Assembly (NCBI RefSeq): GCF_023278565.1
Contig: NC_064677.1
Location: forward strand, 6,200,001 to 6,264,000
Source of the DNA: Colletotrichum lupini
Lineage: Eukaryota; Ascomycota; Sordariomycetes; Glomerellales; Glomerellaceae
DNA length: 64,000 nucleotides
Direction of reading: 5' to 3'
Position 1 is the stretch's first letter; each line of letters starts with the position of its first letter. Positions 1 through 12,508 of this stretch are shown here, piece by piece. The notes under the pieces are model-generated. The model saw only the letters and a list, made by a program, of their open reading frames with translations, had not been told where the DNA came from and ran no database searches. A program made the translations under genes and the position numbers.

Positions 1-2078
1 AACATCGTTAGGGTTTCTTATAAGACCTTATACTTCCCCCCAGAGTATAATTTCTTTTTTAAAAAGATCTTTTTAAAGTCTATAAATTACCTCGTATTCG
101 CTATTAGATTTTTAGTATTTATATACGAACCCTGCGTCGCTACGTACTATTAATAACTTCGGGTCGTTTACTTTTTTTTTTTTTAGCTAATCGGCGCCGA
201 ATTTCGTATTAATAGTAATAATAAGTTATAGATCGAAATAAGTAGAATTATTAATTATTATACTTCTAACACTATATTTTACCCCGGTATATCCTTTTAC
301 GACAATAAATTTCCGTTAGTAATTATAAAAAGGAAATCTAGGTCGTTTACTCTTTTTTTAAATTCGTTAAAATAATTATACGCTCTATTAACCTATACTT
401 AGTTCTATAGTACGAATTCCTCCTCTATAATTATCGTTATTAATATTTCGTATAGCTCTCGTAATTATAATTACGCTAGTAATACTCCTCGCCCATAAAA
501 GAATTTATTAACTATTTTTATAATTCCTAAGCTTGCGCTCGCGAACTATTTATTTAGTTAGTAACTAAGGTCGTTTACGATTTTATAAAATAGGGGTTAC
601 CCCTATAGCCCCTTTTTCTTATAAAACTTAGTTAAATAGATTAATACCGCATCTATTTACTTATTATTAAGCTAATTTACGATTTTATATATCTACGTCC
701 CTTAATAGTCCGGGTTAATATTTACTTACTTATAAGGGATTAGGATTTTATTTAAGATCGGGTTTCGTCCTCTTCTTTTTTACCCTAACTTACTAAGGGT
801 CGTGCTCTAGCTTATACCCGTATTAGTAGTCGCTAGCGTATTTAATTTTAATAAGGATATATTTAATCTGCGCACTAGTCGTAGTAAATCCGTACTTTTA
901 TTACTTAACGAATTTATTAGGGTTTAGGAGATTCTTATTTCCTCTTACTATCTCGCTACTACTCTCGTTTTTACTATTTTTAATAATTATTACTACTTTT
1001 TTAAATTGCTAGCTATTATACTTATTAAGATCCTCCTTTTTATTTAGTATAAAATAGTAAGTTTTAATAGTTCCTTTTTATAATAATAGCGGTAGACGTT
1101 TATATTACTATAAAAAGATATAATAATTAGTCTCGGGATTTTTATTAATTACCGATTTCCGCTATCCCGTACACTTCTAGCCTCCTAAGCCTCGTGCTCT
1201 CTATAATCTCTAAATAGCTTCTTTCCTCGACCTACCTCTTCTAAGGTAGTATTCCGTAAGAATAGTCGAAAGTAGACGCCGGGCGGCTCGTAGAGGAGCT
1301 ATATAGGCTATTAAGAACCGTATAGGCCGTTAAGTATAATTAACGAAGTTAAGCCCTCTTTCTTATAAGATCGTATATTTTAAAGAAATTACTAAAAATA
1401 CCTACTTATTACTTATACGTAGTAGGGTTAGATACCTTAGAGATCTTATTTTTTATAGCCTCTCGGTACCCTATTTTATATCTTTTAGGTAGTCTTTTTC
1501 GTAGCTTAATTATAGTTAAGTAATTATTACTTACTAGCGATCCCTTCTATTACTTAGTTAATTTCTAATCGCGGGCCGGCTATAGAAAAGTCGTTTAGTA
1601 AAAAAGCTACTCGGGGCGACGGTAAAAGGCTAGTTACTTAAGCAGTTCCGTTAATTAACGTAGTTTAATATAATAAACGTCGACCTCTCGTAAGTAGTAA
1701 AAGGCTATAATTACTTAATTCCGTACGGTATTCGAGAATCGCCTCCTTTTTTATTTACTTTTATAAAATTAATTAATACGAATCTCCTATTCTATATAAT
1801 ATTAAGAGGTTATCTCTTTTATATAATAAGATACCTTACTAATTTACGATAATAGAATTTAATTACTAATTAGTATTAGTATCCCTATTATAGGGTAGTT
1901 AGTTCGAACCGTAGTTAATAAAGAGATTAATTAAACTATATAAATATCTGCGTAGTAGGTATAAAAAGGAGGTTCTAACCGTAGGTTGGGCTAGCTACGA
2001 TAATCGTAAATAGGGCCCCTAATTGGCCCCTGCGCAGTCGGCTGTATGCCGCGGTCGAATTAGACTTCCAATCCGACA
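1..2078 (-). mobile_element. Ty1/copia-type LTR retrotransposon, RIP-mutated, partial (element 1)
   Basis: Inverted copy of the 5' part of element 2: the first bases of the window match the complement of the segment ending near 6022, and the similarity runs to the LTR outer border at 2078. The element reads leftward, so its 5' LTR is at 1874-2078 and the rest lies outside the window. CpA is nearly absent and TpA is in excess on both strands, which is the RIP pattern, so no long frame survives. It is inserted in the coding sequence of the regulator gene to its right. The expected 5-bp target duplication on this side would be CAGTC (2079-2083); the other copy is not visible. Confidence 0.9.
1874..2078 (-). 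repeat. 5' LTR of element 1 (205 bp)
   Basis: Matches the solo LTR at 14547-14751 base for base over long stretches, and the complements of the LTRs at 3950-4151 and 10594-10795. Read on the plus strand, the right end is CCGACA, complementary to the TGTCGG start of the 5' LTR of element 2. It belongs to the 205-bp subtype, with three more bases than the 202-bp LTRs of element 2. It is less mutated than the interior. Confidence 0.88.
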
Positions 2079-3224
2079 CAGTCGGAGGAGATCGTTGATG
2101 ACTCGAGCTTGAAGAGCCGATGCCTCACAGATGATATCGAGGCCTTGTACCTTGAGGTCTATGGCTTCCCGATAGCTATCTTTATCAAATTGAAGTGTCA
2201 TGGTGCTCTTTTCCAACTTAAGAGCCCACTCGACCATCCTAAGGTAGTGAGTACCTCTGTACCAAGCCTTTTGCGCATCTTGTGACGATGATGAGTTCAG
2301 GGGCTTACCTTGACTGTAGTCTAGCCCACTGCTTAAGGGATGAGAGCATACCGTCTATTTCGTCTTCGTCTGAAATAGTTCTAGGTGCGATTGGGCGCGA
2401 CGATGAAAGCTCAAAGTCCATCTGACGATCCAACGGTTCTTCGTTCAGGGCAATGGCGGAAAGCGTGTTGAGAAAATTGGAAAAGCGGATCAAACTTCTC
2501 TCGAACGTAGTCAAGCCGGCGTAACTCTTTGCTTCCAGATGTTGTGCAATGAAGCTCGAGATTCTTTGCAGCCATTTTTGGAAGGCGCCATCTTCGGCAC
2601 AAAGAACTAGCTTTGTATTATTAGCCTATAATTAAGGAACACGTGAAAAGAGACCTGGACACGCACCTCGATCACTGCTAAAAGGAGGGTACTGAGTAAA
2701 ACTGAGCTGAAGGACGATGGGTCAGGCTTCTTCAATTCCGCCGCCATCAAAGCCTTTTGTTTCACCCATGTACCTAAGAGTGTCTTTCTTTCTTTCTGGC
2801 TTACGCGCAACACTTGGGGGTTTTGACAGGCGTAAAGACCACCCATGATTGACAGCATGCGACTGACGTTCTCGTCTCGATGGGAGAGTGCCGTCACATC
2901 GGCGCTTCGCATTACAGACGCTTGCGTCAAGCATCCAACCGACTGGAAGTAAGTGCTGATGTATTTCCAAGAGTCTTGTACCAAAGCCCTAGGGACTGAA
3001 GAGGCTTGCTGCTGGACAAACTGAAAGCCCGCTGATGGTCCCGTTGAAGCACACTTTAGGCCACGAACTACGCAATTTGAACACGGGCGGCCACCATTGC
3101 ACTGACCAGAATTAGTTTCGCTCACTTGGACAGTCGTAAAAGGAGCTCAAACCTTTGCATGCAACCTCTTACAAGACGCGCAGCGGTGCCCAGCACGTCG
3201 CCGATCAAGCTGCCCGCATGGCAT
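2079..3224 (-). pseudogene. Zn2Cys6 fungal transcription factor, 5' part only, broken by element 1
   Basis: Exons can be read on the minus strand: 3224-3153, 3101-2667, 2625-2309 and 2238-2079. Joining exon 1 to exon 2 across a 51-bp intron gives a complete Zn2Cys6 cluster (C-x2-C-x6-C-x5-C-x2-C-x6-C, about residues 15-41): three Cys come from CASCKRLHAKC at the junction and three from the start of exon 2. About 328 residues are encoded before the sequence runs into the LTR. Downstream parts have the helical, Leu-rich look of the middle region of these regulators. The retained part has normal base composition and no internal stops, so the insertion is what breaks it. Which genes it controlled is not shown; the 11-21 kb block is the nearest candidate. 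Confidence 0.78.
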
Positions 3225-3944
3225 TGGTGTGAGTGGTACTGCAACGGCTCTGCTACAATCTCGTCTTGGCCAATCAGGGCTCCAATGTACAGCTCAGATT
3301 AAATGAGCGTCTCTTTGTGTTGATGGGGATCTGGTTGATTACCGGAGGATGGGTAGAATATGAGTGAAGTCGGCACGATGAGTTGTTGGCGAACGGCTAG
3401 CCCTTTCCGCGGAGGCCGAAATGGAGCCCACCGCGTCAGCCCCCTGTGGCGCCTAGCGGCACCCTTTTAGTGCCCTGTCATTTTGCCGCTACCACCGTTT
3501 CCTGTCCTATTATGATGAGTTTCCTGGTTGTCCCTTTCTTAAGCTTCTCGAGTCATGTTTCAGAAGAACAATCATTAAATGAATAAGATAAGTGTCAATG
3601 GCGATACAAGCGCGGACAGCAGCAGTAACAAGGTGACAAAGATCTAGACTAAGTAACTCGAGAGGCTGATCATTCTATAGCATAATTTCCTTCACAGGAT
3701 ACCGAAGGCCCCACAATGTTCGATTTCATGCCCGGTCAGCTAAGTACGATGCTGCAGTGCTAGGGAAGCTTAGAAACTCGTAAACCAACGCCAAGAAATT
3801 TAATACTATTGTGTCTCTCTTCATAATGCACCCATCTATATAATGTAATGGTATCATAGTAGGCGACCCAGAGCATTGCCCTATTATTTACTACGCACGC
3901 TTTGGGGACCCCATGCTACTGACTTCTCGACTACCTAAACTAAG
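3225..3944. other. Former promoter side of the broken regulator; no gene seen
   Basis: About 720 bp of normal composition between the regulator start and the target duplication of element 2. No open frame with coding character was found. It should contain the regulator's promoter; no specific motif can be named. Confidence 0.5.
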
Positions 3945-3949
3945 AATCC

Positions 3950-4151
3950 TGTCGGATTAGAAGTCCAATTCGACCGTGGCATATAGCCGACTGCGCAGGG
4001 GCCAATTGGGGGCCCTATTTACGATTATCATAGCTAGCCCAACCTACGGTTAGAACCTCCTTTTTATACTTACGTAGATATTTATATAGTTTAATTAATC
4101 TCTTCGTTAACTACGGTTCGAACTAACTACTTTATAATAAGGATACTAATA
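3950..4151 (+). repeat. 5' LTR of element 2 (202 bp)
   Basis: Starts TGTCGGATTAG and ends with a mutated TAATA in place of TAACA. Its partner is at 10594-10795. The first half keeps a normal composition; the second half is more altered, including CpA to TpA changes relative to the 3' copy. Confidence 0.92.
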
Positions 4152-6652
4152 CTAATTAGTAATTAAATTCTATTATTATAGATTAGTAAGGTATCTTATT
4201 ATATAGAAAAGACGACCTCCTAATACCGCACGGGATAGGAGATTCGTACTAATTAACTTTATAAAAGTAGACGAAAAAGGAGGCGATTCTTAAATACTAT
4301 ATAGAATTAAGTAATTATAGCCCTTTACTACTTACGAGAGGTCGACGTTTACTACGTTAAACTACGTTAATTAACGGAACTACTTAAGTAACTAGCTTTT
4401 TACTATCGCCCCGAGTAGCTTTTTTACTAAACGATTTTTTTACGGCCGGCTTACGATTAGAAATTAACTAGTTAAATTAGTAAAAATATAGTATAAAAAA
4501 GCACCGCGCGATCGAAAAAGGGGATCTCTAAACGTAAATATTCTTATTTAGTAATAAAGGTAACCCTATAAGAGTTATTAAGCTAAGAGATCTATAGTAT
4601 ATAAGAGAGGTTTATTATTACGAGGATCTTATAGGTACGACCTTAAGCCCGCAATTTAGATAACCTCTTCGTAGCTCCCTTAACTACCCCCCGGGTATTA
4701 TTTAAAAATATAATATAGGGGACGGTTTAATAAAAAAGGAGGGGATTTAGAGGTCCTAATAATATTAAGCTAAGAGTATTATAAATCTCGGAAATTAACT
4801 AAGGAAGCTATTTAAAAATTATAGAGAGCACGAGGCTTAGGAAGCTAGAAATATACGGGATAGCGGAAATTAGTAACTAATAAAGATCTCGAGACTAATT
4901 ATTATATTTTTTTATAATAATATAAACGTCTACTACTATTATTATTAAAAAGAACTACTAAAACCTACCCTTTTTTATTAAATAAAAAGGAGGATCTTAG
5001 TAAGTACGATAGCTAGCGATTTAGAAAGGTAATAATAATTACTAAAAATAGTAAAAACGAGAGTAGTAGCGAGATAGTAAGAAGAAGCGGGAATCTCTTA
5101 AACCTTAATAAATTCGTTAAGTAGTAAAAGTATAGATTTACTACGACCCGCGCGCAGATTAGATATATTCCTATTAAAATTAAATACGTTAATAACCGTT
5201 AATATAGGTATAAACTAAAGCACGACCCTTAGTAAGTTAAAATAAAAAAAAAGAGGACGAAACCCAATCCTAGATAGAATCCTAATCCCTTATAAATAAG
5301 TAAATATTAACCTAGATTATTAAAAGACGTAAATATATAGAATCGCAAATTAGCCTAATAATAAGTAAATTAATATAGTATTAATCTATTTAACTAAGGT
5401 CTATAAGAAAAAGGGGCTATAGAGGTAACCCCTATTTTATAAGATCGCAGACGACCTTAGTTATTAACTAAATAAATAGTTCGCGAGCATAAGCCTAAGA
5501 ATTATAAAAGTAGTTAATAAATTCCTTTACGAGCGAGGGGTATTACTAATATAATTATAATCGCAAGAGCTATACGAAATATTAGTAGCGATAATTATAA
5601 AAGAGGAATTCGTACTATAAAACTAAGTATAGATCGATAGAGCGTATAATCGCTTTAACGAATTTAAAAAAAAGGTAAACGACCTAGATTTCCTCCTTAT
5701 AATTACTAACGGAAATCTATTGTCATAAAAGGATATACCGGGGTAAAATATAGTACTAGAAATACGATAATTAATAATTTTACTTATTTTAATCTATAAC
5801 TCGTTACCGCTATTAATATAAAATTCGGTACCGATCGGCTAATAAGAAAGGGGGTAAACGACCCGAAGTTACTAATAGTATATAGCAACGCAGGGTTCGT
5901 ATATAAATACTAAAAATCTAATAGCGAATACGAGGTAATTTATAAACTTTAAAAAGATCTTCCCGAAAGAGAAATTATACTCTAGGGGGAAGTATAAGGT
6001 CTTATAAAAAACCCTAACAATGTTTTATAATTATTATAAAAAAGTCGGAATTAGGGAATACTAGTACTATTTAGTAATTAATATCGTACTTATAAATAAA
6101 GCCTTTAATTATTATTATAAAGCGGTGCGTAATCTCGATCGAAACGACTTTCTTAGTATAATTAACGCAATCTAAAGCCGCTTTAAGACTTATAATAAGA
6201 ACCTAGAGCTCTTATCTAAGTTACGAGCGATTTTTTTTGTATTTATAGCTAGGATAATAGAGGGTAAATCGCGAGTAAAGATCCTTAAAGAGCTTATTAA
6301 TTAAATTAATAAGCTAGCGAAAACCTAGTTAAATAAGGGGATAAACGAGCGGAAAGTCGGATATTTCTATACCGTAGTCTAGCGTATATTAGAAATAAAA
6401 ATTACCCTATACTAAGTATTTAAAAATTACGAGACGCTCTACTCGAGGCTAAGATCTAGCTTTAATATTAAGGCGAAAATACCGTACTAAACCTACCTCT
6501 AGGCATACGACGGCCCTTATTAATAATATTAGGTCGATCGAACGTATAATAAGAAAGGAAAAGAGGCTAAATACGGTAATCGTTAGTAAAGAGGCCTAGA
6601 TTCGTTAAATAAATAGAGATTTAATTTATAAATAGGGTAATAAAAAAAGCAA

Positions 6653-9600
6653 TGCTATATTTATAAAAAAAATGGATATTAGTTAAGTAATTACTCCGAA
6701 AAAGAGCGTGCTAAATCGTATGAATAATATAAAAAGTCGAGGGTAGTAAATAGTAAAACTAGCCCTCGTCGGTTTAACTAATTCTTCGTTATATATAAGG
6801 GTAGATCCGGGGGTACGGAACCTAGTAATAGTAGCTAAAGTAGTAGCTTAAAGTATATACCCCCTATAAGAGATTTAGAAAATAAAAAAGATCTTACCCC
6901 CTATACTAACGAATTAGATTATAATAAAATCGATGATATTAACTACTCTTTTTTTATTTTATTAGCCTCTAGAGGATATACGAAACTAAACGAATAAAGG
7001 GTAGTAGAAGCTCTTAATAAATAGGCTTTTATTTATAAATAGTAAGGGAAGGTCCTTTAAATAACGGATACGGAGGCGGCTAAAAGGGCAAATCTAATAG
7101 GGCCGAAGCCTATTCTCTTAACGATTAAAAAAAAGACGCTATTTCTCTCGATATTTAAAAAAAAAGAATATAGTACTAAGTAAATCTAGGGGTAGCTAGA
7201 GGGGTCCTTTTTATACTACTTAGATCCCTTGAATACTAAGCTTATATAGGTATTTTACGCGAGCAAAAGGTACGGCCTAGATAATTTTTATAAGATTATC
7301 TTAGATATTAAGGTATTATAATAATTAATTAAAAAAAAAGGGCAATTCTAAGTACTATAAAAGATTGCGCTAGTAACGCTTAATACGTTAATAGCGGGTA
7401 TTATAAAGATTAGTTTTGGCTTAAATAAGGAAATCGTTGCCCTAGGTATAGTAAAAGTAAAGACGTACTTCGGAACGATAACTTTTTATATTTTACTTAT
7501 TAATACCCTATTTCTCCTATATCTAAAAAACATAGATCGACTAGGTATTATATTCGATAATACGAGGAATAAAATCTCTAGTAATAAGCACTTTAAAATA
7601 GTCGAACGACGATAGGGGTATACGTTTATAAAGCTTATTAATAATACGAAGTTAATTAATTACCTAACGGAAAGTGAGCTTAGAAAATTATACTAGAGAT
7701 TTAGGTACCCGTTAGTTACGAGGCTATATAACCTCCTAAAGTAATTAGGTAATAATAATATCGAAATAGGGGCGCTAGAGTAGTTAACGAAAGTGTACTA
7801 TTAATACTAGATAAATGCGCAGAGCCTACGTAGATTTAAGTTTAAATTACGTAATAAGCTTAATTTTAACTAAGAAATCGTCGTCGATATTATCTACTTA
7901 AATAGTTAGCTAGTACTATATATAATCGACGTAACTATATCTTTCTAAGTAGGGTAATTCCTCCGGGATTTATAAGTAAAAATAGTATAGGTAGCCTTAC
8001 GAAAAAGCTAGATCGATATATACTAAGGACCGCTAGATAGTATTAAAACCGACGCTAGCACTAGCTTTAAGTTAGTAAAATTTAGGGATAATACGACGGC
8101 CTACGGTATATAGCTAAAAGTCGTACCCGTTAAAGCGTACTATAGTATTAAAAAGGTAGAGAGGGTATATTAGTAGTTAAAAAGGGCGTTTAGAATTATT
8201 AAAGAGGAAAATCCGGATTTTACTAACGACGAATGCCTTTAGATAGTACTTAAATACTATAATAATACTATGGGGCCTAACGGACTTATACTAACGCTAT
8301 TAGTATTTAGAGTATATTTAAGAACGACCTTAGCCTTATTACTATTACTAAGTATAAGCTAACGAGCCCGAGTAATTAAAAAAGTAATACGGGTATTGCG
8401 TAAGGTAAGTATAAAAAGGTAAGTTAACGAGGTAATTACTATATATAATAGGCCCGATATAAGGGATAATTTAGATATACTACTAAATTTAGAGGTACGA
8501 GTATAGTGCGAAATTACTTAATAATAGGCTAGGCTATATAAGTTAATTTCTATCGACGAGCGCTCTTATATAGTCATAAGAGATCGTAACTAGCTACTCG
8601 AAGTATTAATTATAGTAATTAGACCGTACTATATAGATCCTAACGAGGTAATTTCTAATTTATAAGAAGAAGAAGAGCTAAGGGAAACTATATAACCCGT
8701 AATAGAGGTATAGGAAATTATTTTTAATAAAATCGTCGTAGTAGTACTAATAAACGACGAGGAAGAGGAAATTACTAAAAGGGTACTAATACTACCGGCA
8801 AGACGTCGCAAAAGACTACGACGGCAAGCCCTAACGCGGTAATTTATTATTAACGACGAGGTAATTAATACTTTTTATATAATAAAAAAGAAAGCCGATT
8901 TCGAGCTAGCGGTTAAACTACGTAAAAAAGGCGTAATTATAACTACTAAAAAACCGTATAAGGGATTAGATTTTATTAAAGTAAATACTCTTTACGATCG
9001 AGGGGTCTATCGATTTATCCTATACGACCCCGAAAAATATATAAACCTCTATATATTTAAATTACGAATAGTTCGTAAAATTAAAAAGAAAGGAATACCC
9101 TAGCCGTACGAGAAGTCTAGATACGTAATTTAAGGGTACGGCGACGTCGAAAAGGCGACGCTATTTATATAATCGCCCACTATATAGCGCTATAGCTAAC
9201 GATTAATAATAGTATTAATAGTATCGCTACGGAAGAAAGGATACGAGATTTAGAGCCGTAATATTACCTAGGCCTATACCTAATTAGCTATAGGGCTTAT
9301 AAAGAAAATCCTGGCCTATTTACCGAAGGAAATAGCTAATAAGTACTTAGAAAGTACGATTATTAAAGTGCTTAAGCTACTATATAAGCTCGCAGGATCG
9401 GGTACCTATTAGTAGGCTACTTACTACGATTTTTATATTAATTAACTATTAATAGTTATTTTTATATACGACCCGTGCCTACTAGTCGCGGAGTACGAAA
9501 GTAACTAATTTAGGATCGTTAGAATATAAACTAATAATATATTAGGCCTATTCGATATTAACTTTATAAAAAAGGAGGATAAGGAGCTTTAGAAAGCGGG

Positions 9601-10460
9601 CTTCGTAATAAAGCTAAAAGAGGTTTTTATAATAAATACCCCCTTAGTATTTAACGGCGGGATTCTTATAATTAAAAAGGAAACCGTCGTTTTTTAGTAA
9701 AAGGGGTAAGGCGAGAAGATTAACCTCGTTAATTTAAATATAATTAACGTTAAAAAGCGGTATAAGGCTAAGCTCGCGCGAGGGGTATATATTATAAGTA
9801 TTTATTAACCTAAGGCGACTTTTAATTACGCTAGGGTAGTATAGGCTATAGATTTAACTAAACGAGACGTCGAGGTACTTAATAAGCGGCTTAAGTAATA
9901 ATAAACGAATCTCGATTAAGGTCTCGTTTATTACCTAATCGACCTTACGACTAGTAAGCTCTACGTCTTTATTAATAAGTTATTTATGAATAATAACGAC
10001 CTTATTTTATAATTAGGGTATATTATTATCCTAGCTAACGAGAGTATAAATAAGAGCGAATTTACTATATACGGCAATATAATCTACTACTTATTAATTA
10101 AAAATAAGTAGGTAATAAGAAGTATACTAGCGTTAGAGGTATATAGTATAGTTAATAGCGTTAACCTCTTTTATACGATTTTAACGACGCTAAGAAAGAT
10201 TACTAATCGAATTAGCCTTTTACTTATTCTAACGGTTATTTATACTAATTCCTACTCGCTATACGAATGCCTCGTTAAATTAGGAACGACGAAAAAAAAG
10301 AGGCTTATAATCGATATTATAGCCCTTAAGTAATTATATAAAAGGCGCGAGATACTTAAGATCCGTTAGATTAATAATAAAAATAACCTCGTAAACGCTT
10401 TTATAAAAATAGTACTAAATAAAGGATTAGAGTAATTCGTAAGTAGTAAAAAAGTTACTA
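6653..10460 (+). pseudogene. gag-pol remnant of element 2 (zinc knuckle, integrase, RT, RNase H)
   Basis: Reading plus-strand codons through RIP stops: about 6653-6700 shows a degraded C-x2-C-type zinc knuckle of gag, with second Cys, Trp and His codons turned into Tyr/stop codons; about 7880-8400 begins with the D-I-x-Y-L and I-D-V-T signature of a copia integrase core; about 8930-9740 contains the reverse-transcriptase stretch P-Y-E-K-S-R followed by V-I-stop-G-Y and S-P-T-I-stop-R, where the stops sit at expected Gln positions; about 10230-10450 carries the RNase H stretch Y-T-N-S-Y-S-L-Y-E-C-L and T-T-K-K-K-R-L-I-I-D. The regular Gln-to-stop exchange is the best evidence that RIP, not random decay, silenced it. 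Confidence 0.85.
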
Positions 10461-10571
10461 TACGAATAAAAGGATAGGTTATATAAAAAGAATAAAGAAA
10501 AGGAGGAAAAAGAGACGACTTAGTAAACGGGCCCGAGGTCGAATTATACCTCTAACTATAGCAGTTAAATT

Positions 10572-10589
10572 AATAAAAAAAAGAGAAAG
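10572..10589 (+). other. Polypurine tract of element 2
   Basis: A-rich purine run (AATAAAAAAAAGAGAAAG) ending a few bases before the 3' LTR. In LTR retrotransposons this tract primes plus-strand DNA synthesis, and its side tells that the element reads on the plus strand. Confidence 0.65.
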
Positions 10590-10593
10590 TTAG

Positions 10594-10795
10594 TATTAAA
10601 TTAGAAGTCTAATTCGACCGCGGCATATAGCCGACTGCGCAGGGGCTAATTAGGGGCCCTATTTACGATTATTATAGCTAACCTAACCTATAGTTAGAAC
10701 CTCCTTTTTATACCTACGTAGATATTTATATAGTTCAATTGATCTCTTCGTTAACTACGGTTCGAACCAACTACCCTGTAATAGGGATACTAACA
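10594..10795 (+). repeat. 3' LTR of element 2 (202 bp)
   Basis: Same length as the 5' LTR. The first bases are RIP-altered (TATTAAATTAG where the 5' copy has TGTCGGATTAG), while the end keeps TAACA. Followed directly by the AATCC target duplication. Confidence 0.92.
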
Positions 10796-10800
10796 AATCC

Positions 10801-11145
10801 AAATCCAGAATTGTTGCTAGATAGACTTGGCGCATCTGCAATAAGCTTAACACAGCAAATCAGTCTTTCATCTGATGGCTTGGCTCAACCTATAACGATG
10901 GTCGGGTTGCGGGGGATAGCAGCTATTGCTATTTTCACACCAAGAGACAGAATACTAATGACGCCAAGACTCAATTGCCAATCTGAAATCTGAGAAATAT
11001 TATACAAGGTTGCGCTTTCTATGTATTGTTTGTTGTGTCACTCACAGCCCCTGCAGTTCTGAAGATGACTTGGAGGTTCCATACCCTAGTACAACCACCA
11101 AAACGATATCTTTCTCTCATGGATTCGTAAAGCAGAGAGAGACCT
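10801..11145. other. Non-coding flank between element 2 and the amidohydrolase 3' end
   Basis: Unique sequence of normal composition. Short open frames here are not convincing; one of them starts inside the LTR. Presumably the 3' flank of the amidohydrolase gene. Confidence 0.5.
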
Positions 11146-12508
11146 TCATACGGCGAAGCTGGATGCGAGCACGCCGTCTCTCCACACTGCCTTGATGGGA
11201 AGGCACCTCCCGTTGCTCAGAGACAACGCACTGAGGACATCGCCCTCAACCAATACCAAGTCTGCCTTTCTACCGCTCTCGATCCTCCCACGATCACGAA
11301 ATTTCAATCGTTCTGCAGTAATCGATGTAGCGGACTTGAGTACATCCAAGGGGGACATGCCAACCTCTTTGATGAGTACACGCATCTCCATGTGCATCCC
11401 AAGACCGTAAGGTAGACCAACACCTCCACCGGCGGCATCAGTTCCTAGAATGAGAGGGACGCCCGCTTCGTATAAAGCCTTGGTGTTTGAATATGCATTC
11501 AGCACAGAGGACGTGGGCTTCTGCTTCGCGGCCATCCCCATTGGCTCTCCGGCTGTCTTGTGGATGAGCATGTTTTGGGCGAACGGGTCCTCGAAGAATG
11601 ATTTCTGGAAGTCTTGGCCCTCTGCTGTTTGTGAAGCACACTGCCCAAGCGTTGGATTGCAGTGCGCTTTGTTGTTCAACATGATCTGAACGTAGTCATC
11701 GCTAGGTGGCCTGTCAAGGAACATGTGGCTCAACCCGTCGGCTCCGGCGCGGAGAAGGTCCATGGCACCAGCATAGCTAAAGGCGTGGCCTGTGGTGGTC
11801 ACACCATACTTGTGCGCGGCGGTGACGACGGCTTGCTGGATATCCATCGGAGGGCGCGGAAGTTCCATGCCGAGAGTGTCGCCAATCTCGTGGAACATTT
11901 TGATGTAAGATGCTCCGTTTTCTTCGACTTGCTGCTTCACAAATGGTTCCGCATCCTCCGGCTTATGCAAGATGGGCCAGGTCGACACGATCTGGTCAAC
12001 GATATGATCTCCGCATGGGTTGTCAGCGAAGACTCTTCTGATCACCGGGATAGGCCATCCGCCTTCAATGACGGCGCCCAGACCAGCACATTTGAAGTCT
12101 GCGTAGATCGACTTATTCGCCAAGACGCTGGCCAGCTATTGTAAAGTCAGACCGTCCCGATAGTCCCCTCCCAGGGGGAGTGCGTCCCGAACTCACCTGC
12201 CTGAGTTTGGCGTTATCGCTTGGCTCGTTGTGCATGTCGCAAACCGTAGTGACACCAAAACGCAGGGACTGATCGATACAGTTGATGTCTCCGCCGAGTG
12301 CATGAATATGAGCATCGATCAACCCAGGAATTGCCGTATCACCAGGCCGTGAAATGATCGGCAACCCGTCCTTTGCATCTCCAGGAGAGTCACCAGCACC
12401 AACTTGGGTGATAATGCCATGCTCGACATACACATAGCCCTTGTTAATTATTTCGTGTCCAGTGAATATTCTGACATCTTTGAGAACGAATGAATTGTTC
12501 TGTTCCAT
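11146..12508 (-). CDS. Metal-dependent amidohydrolase (imidazolonepropionase/prolidase-like)
   Basis: Two exons, 12508-12197 and 12135-11146, joined over a 61-bp intron (donor GTGAGT, acceptor CAATAG), give 433 residues. Start and end look like the composite beta-sandwich domain of the amidohydrolase superfamily; the TIM-barrel begins with the metal-binding H-x-H (His67, His69 in DAHIHA), further His residues occur in TTTGHAFSYAG and DGLSHMF, and the catalytic Asp is in GTDAAGGG near residue 335. The family hydrolyses C-N bonds in cyclic or peptide-like amides; the substrate cannot be told from sequence. No signal peptide, so probably cytosolic. It is divergent from the FAH-hydrolase fusion gene 1.1 kb away and may share its regulation. 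Confidence 0.88.

Larger units (their letters stand above)
3950..10795 (+). mobile_element. Complete Ty1/copia-type LTR retrotransposon, RIP-inactivated (element 2)
   Basis: Full 6846-bp element bounded by a 5-bp target duplication AATCC (3945-3949 and 10796-10800), with 202-bp LTRs at 3950-4151 and 10594-10795 beginning TGTCGG and ending TAACA. A purine-rich tract lies just before the 3' LTR, fixing plus orientation. Remnants occur in the order zinc knuckle, integrase, reverse transcriptase, RNase H; integrase before reverse transcriptase is the copia order, and a 5-bp duplication fits. Gln, Trp, His and Cys codons are changed as expected for C-to-T at CpA on either strand. It cannot encode its own proteins. 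It inserted upstream of the broken regulator, head to head with element 1. Confidence 0.95.

Noticed and set aside
10739..10993. 84-codon frame beginning in the 3' LTR
   Set aside because: Crosses the LTR border and the target duplication; a chance frame.
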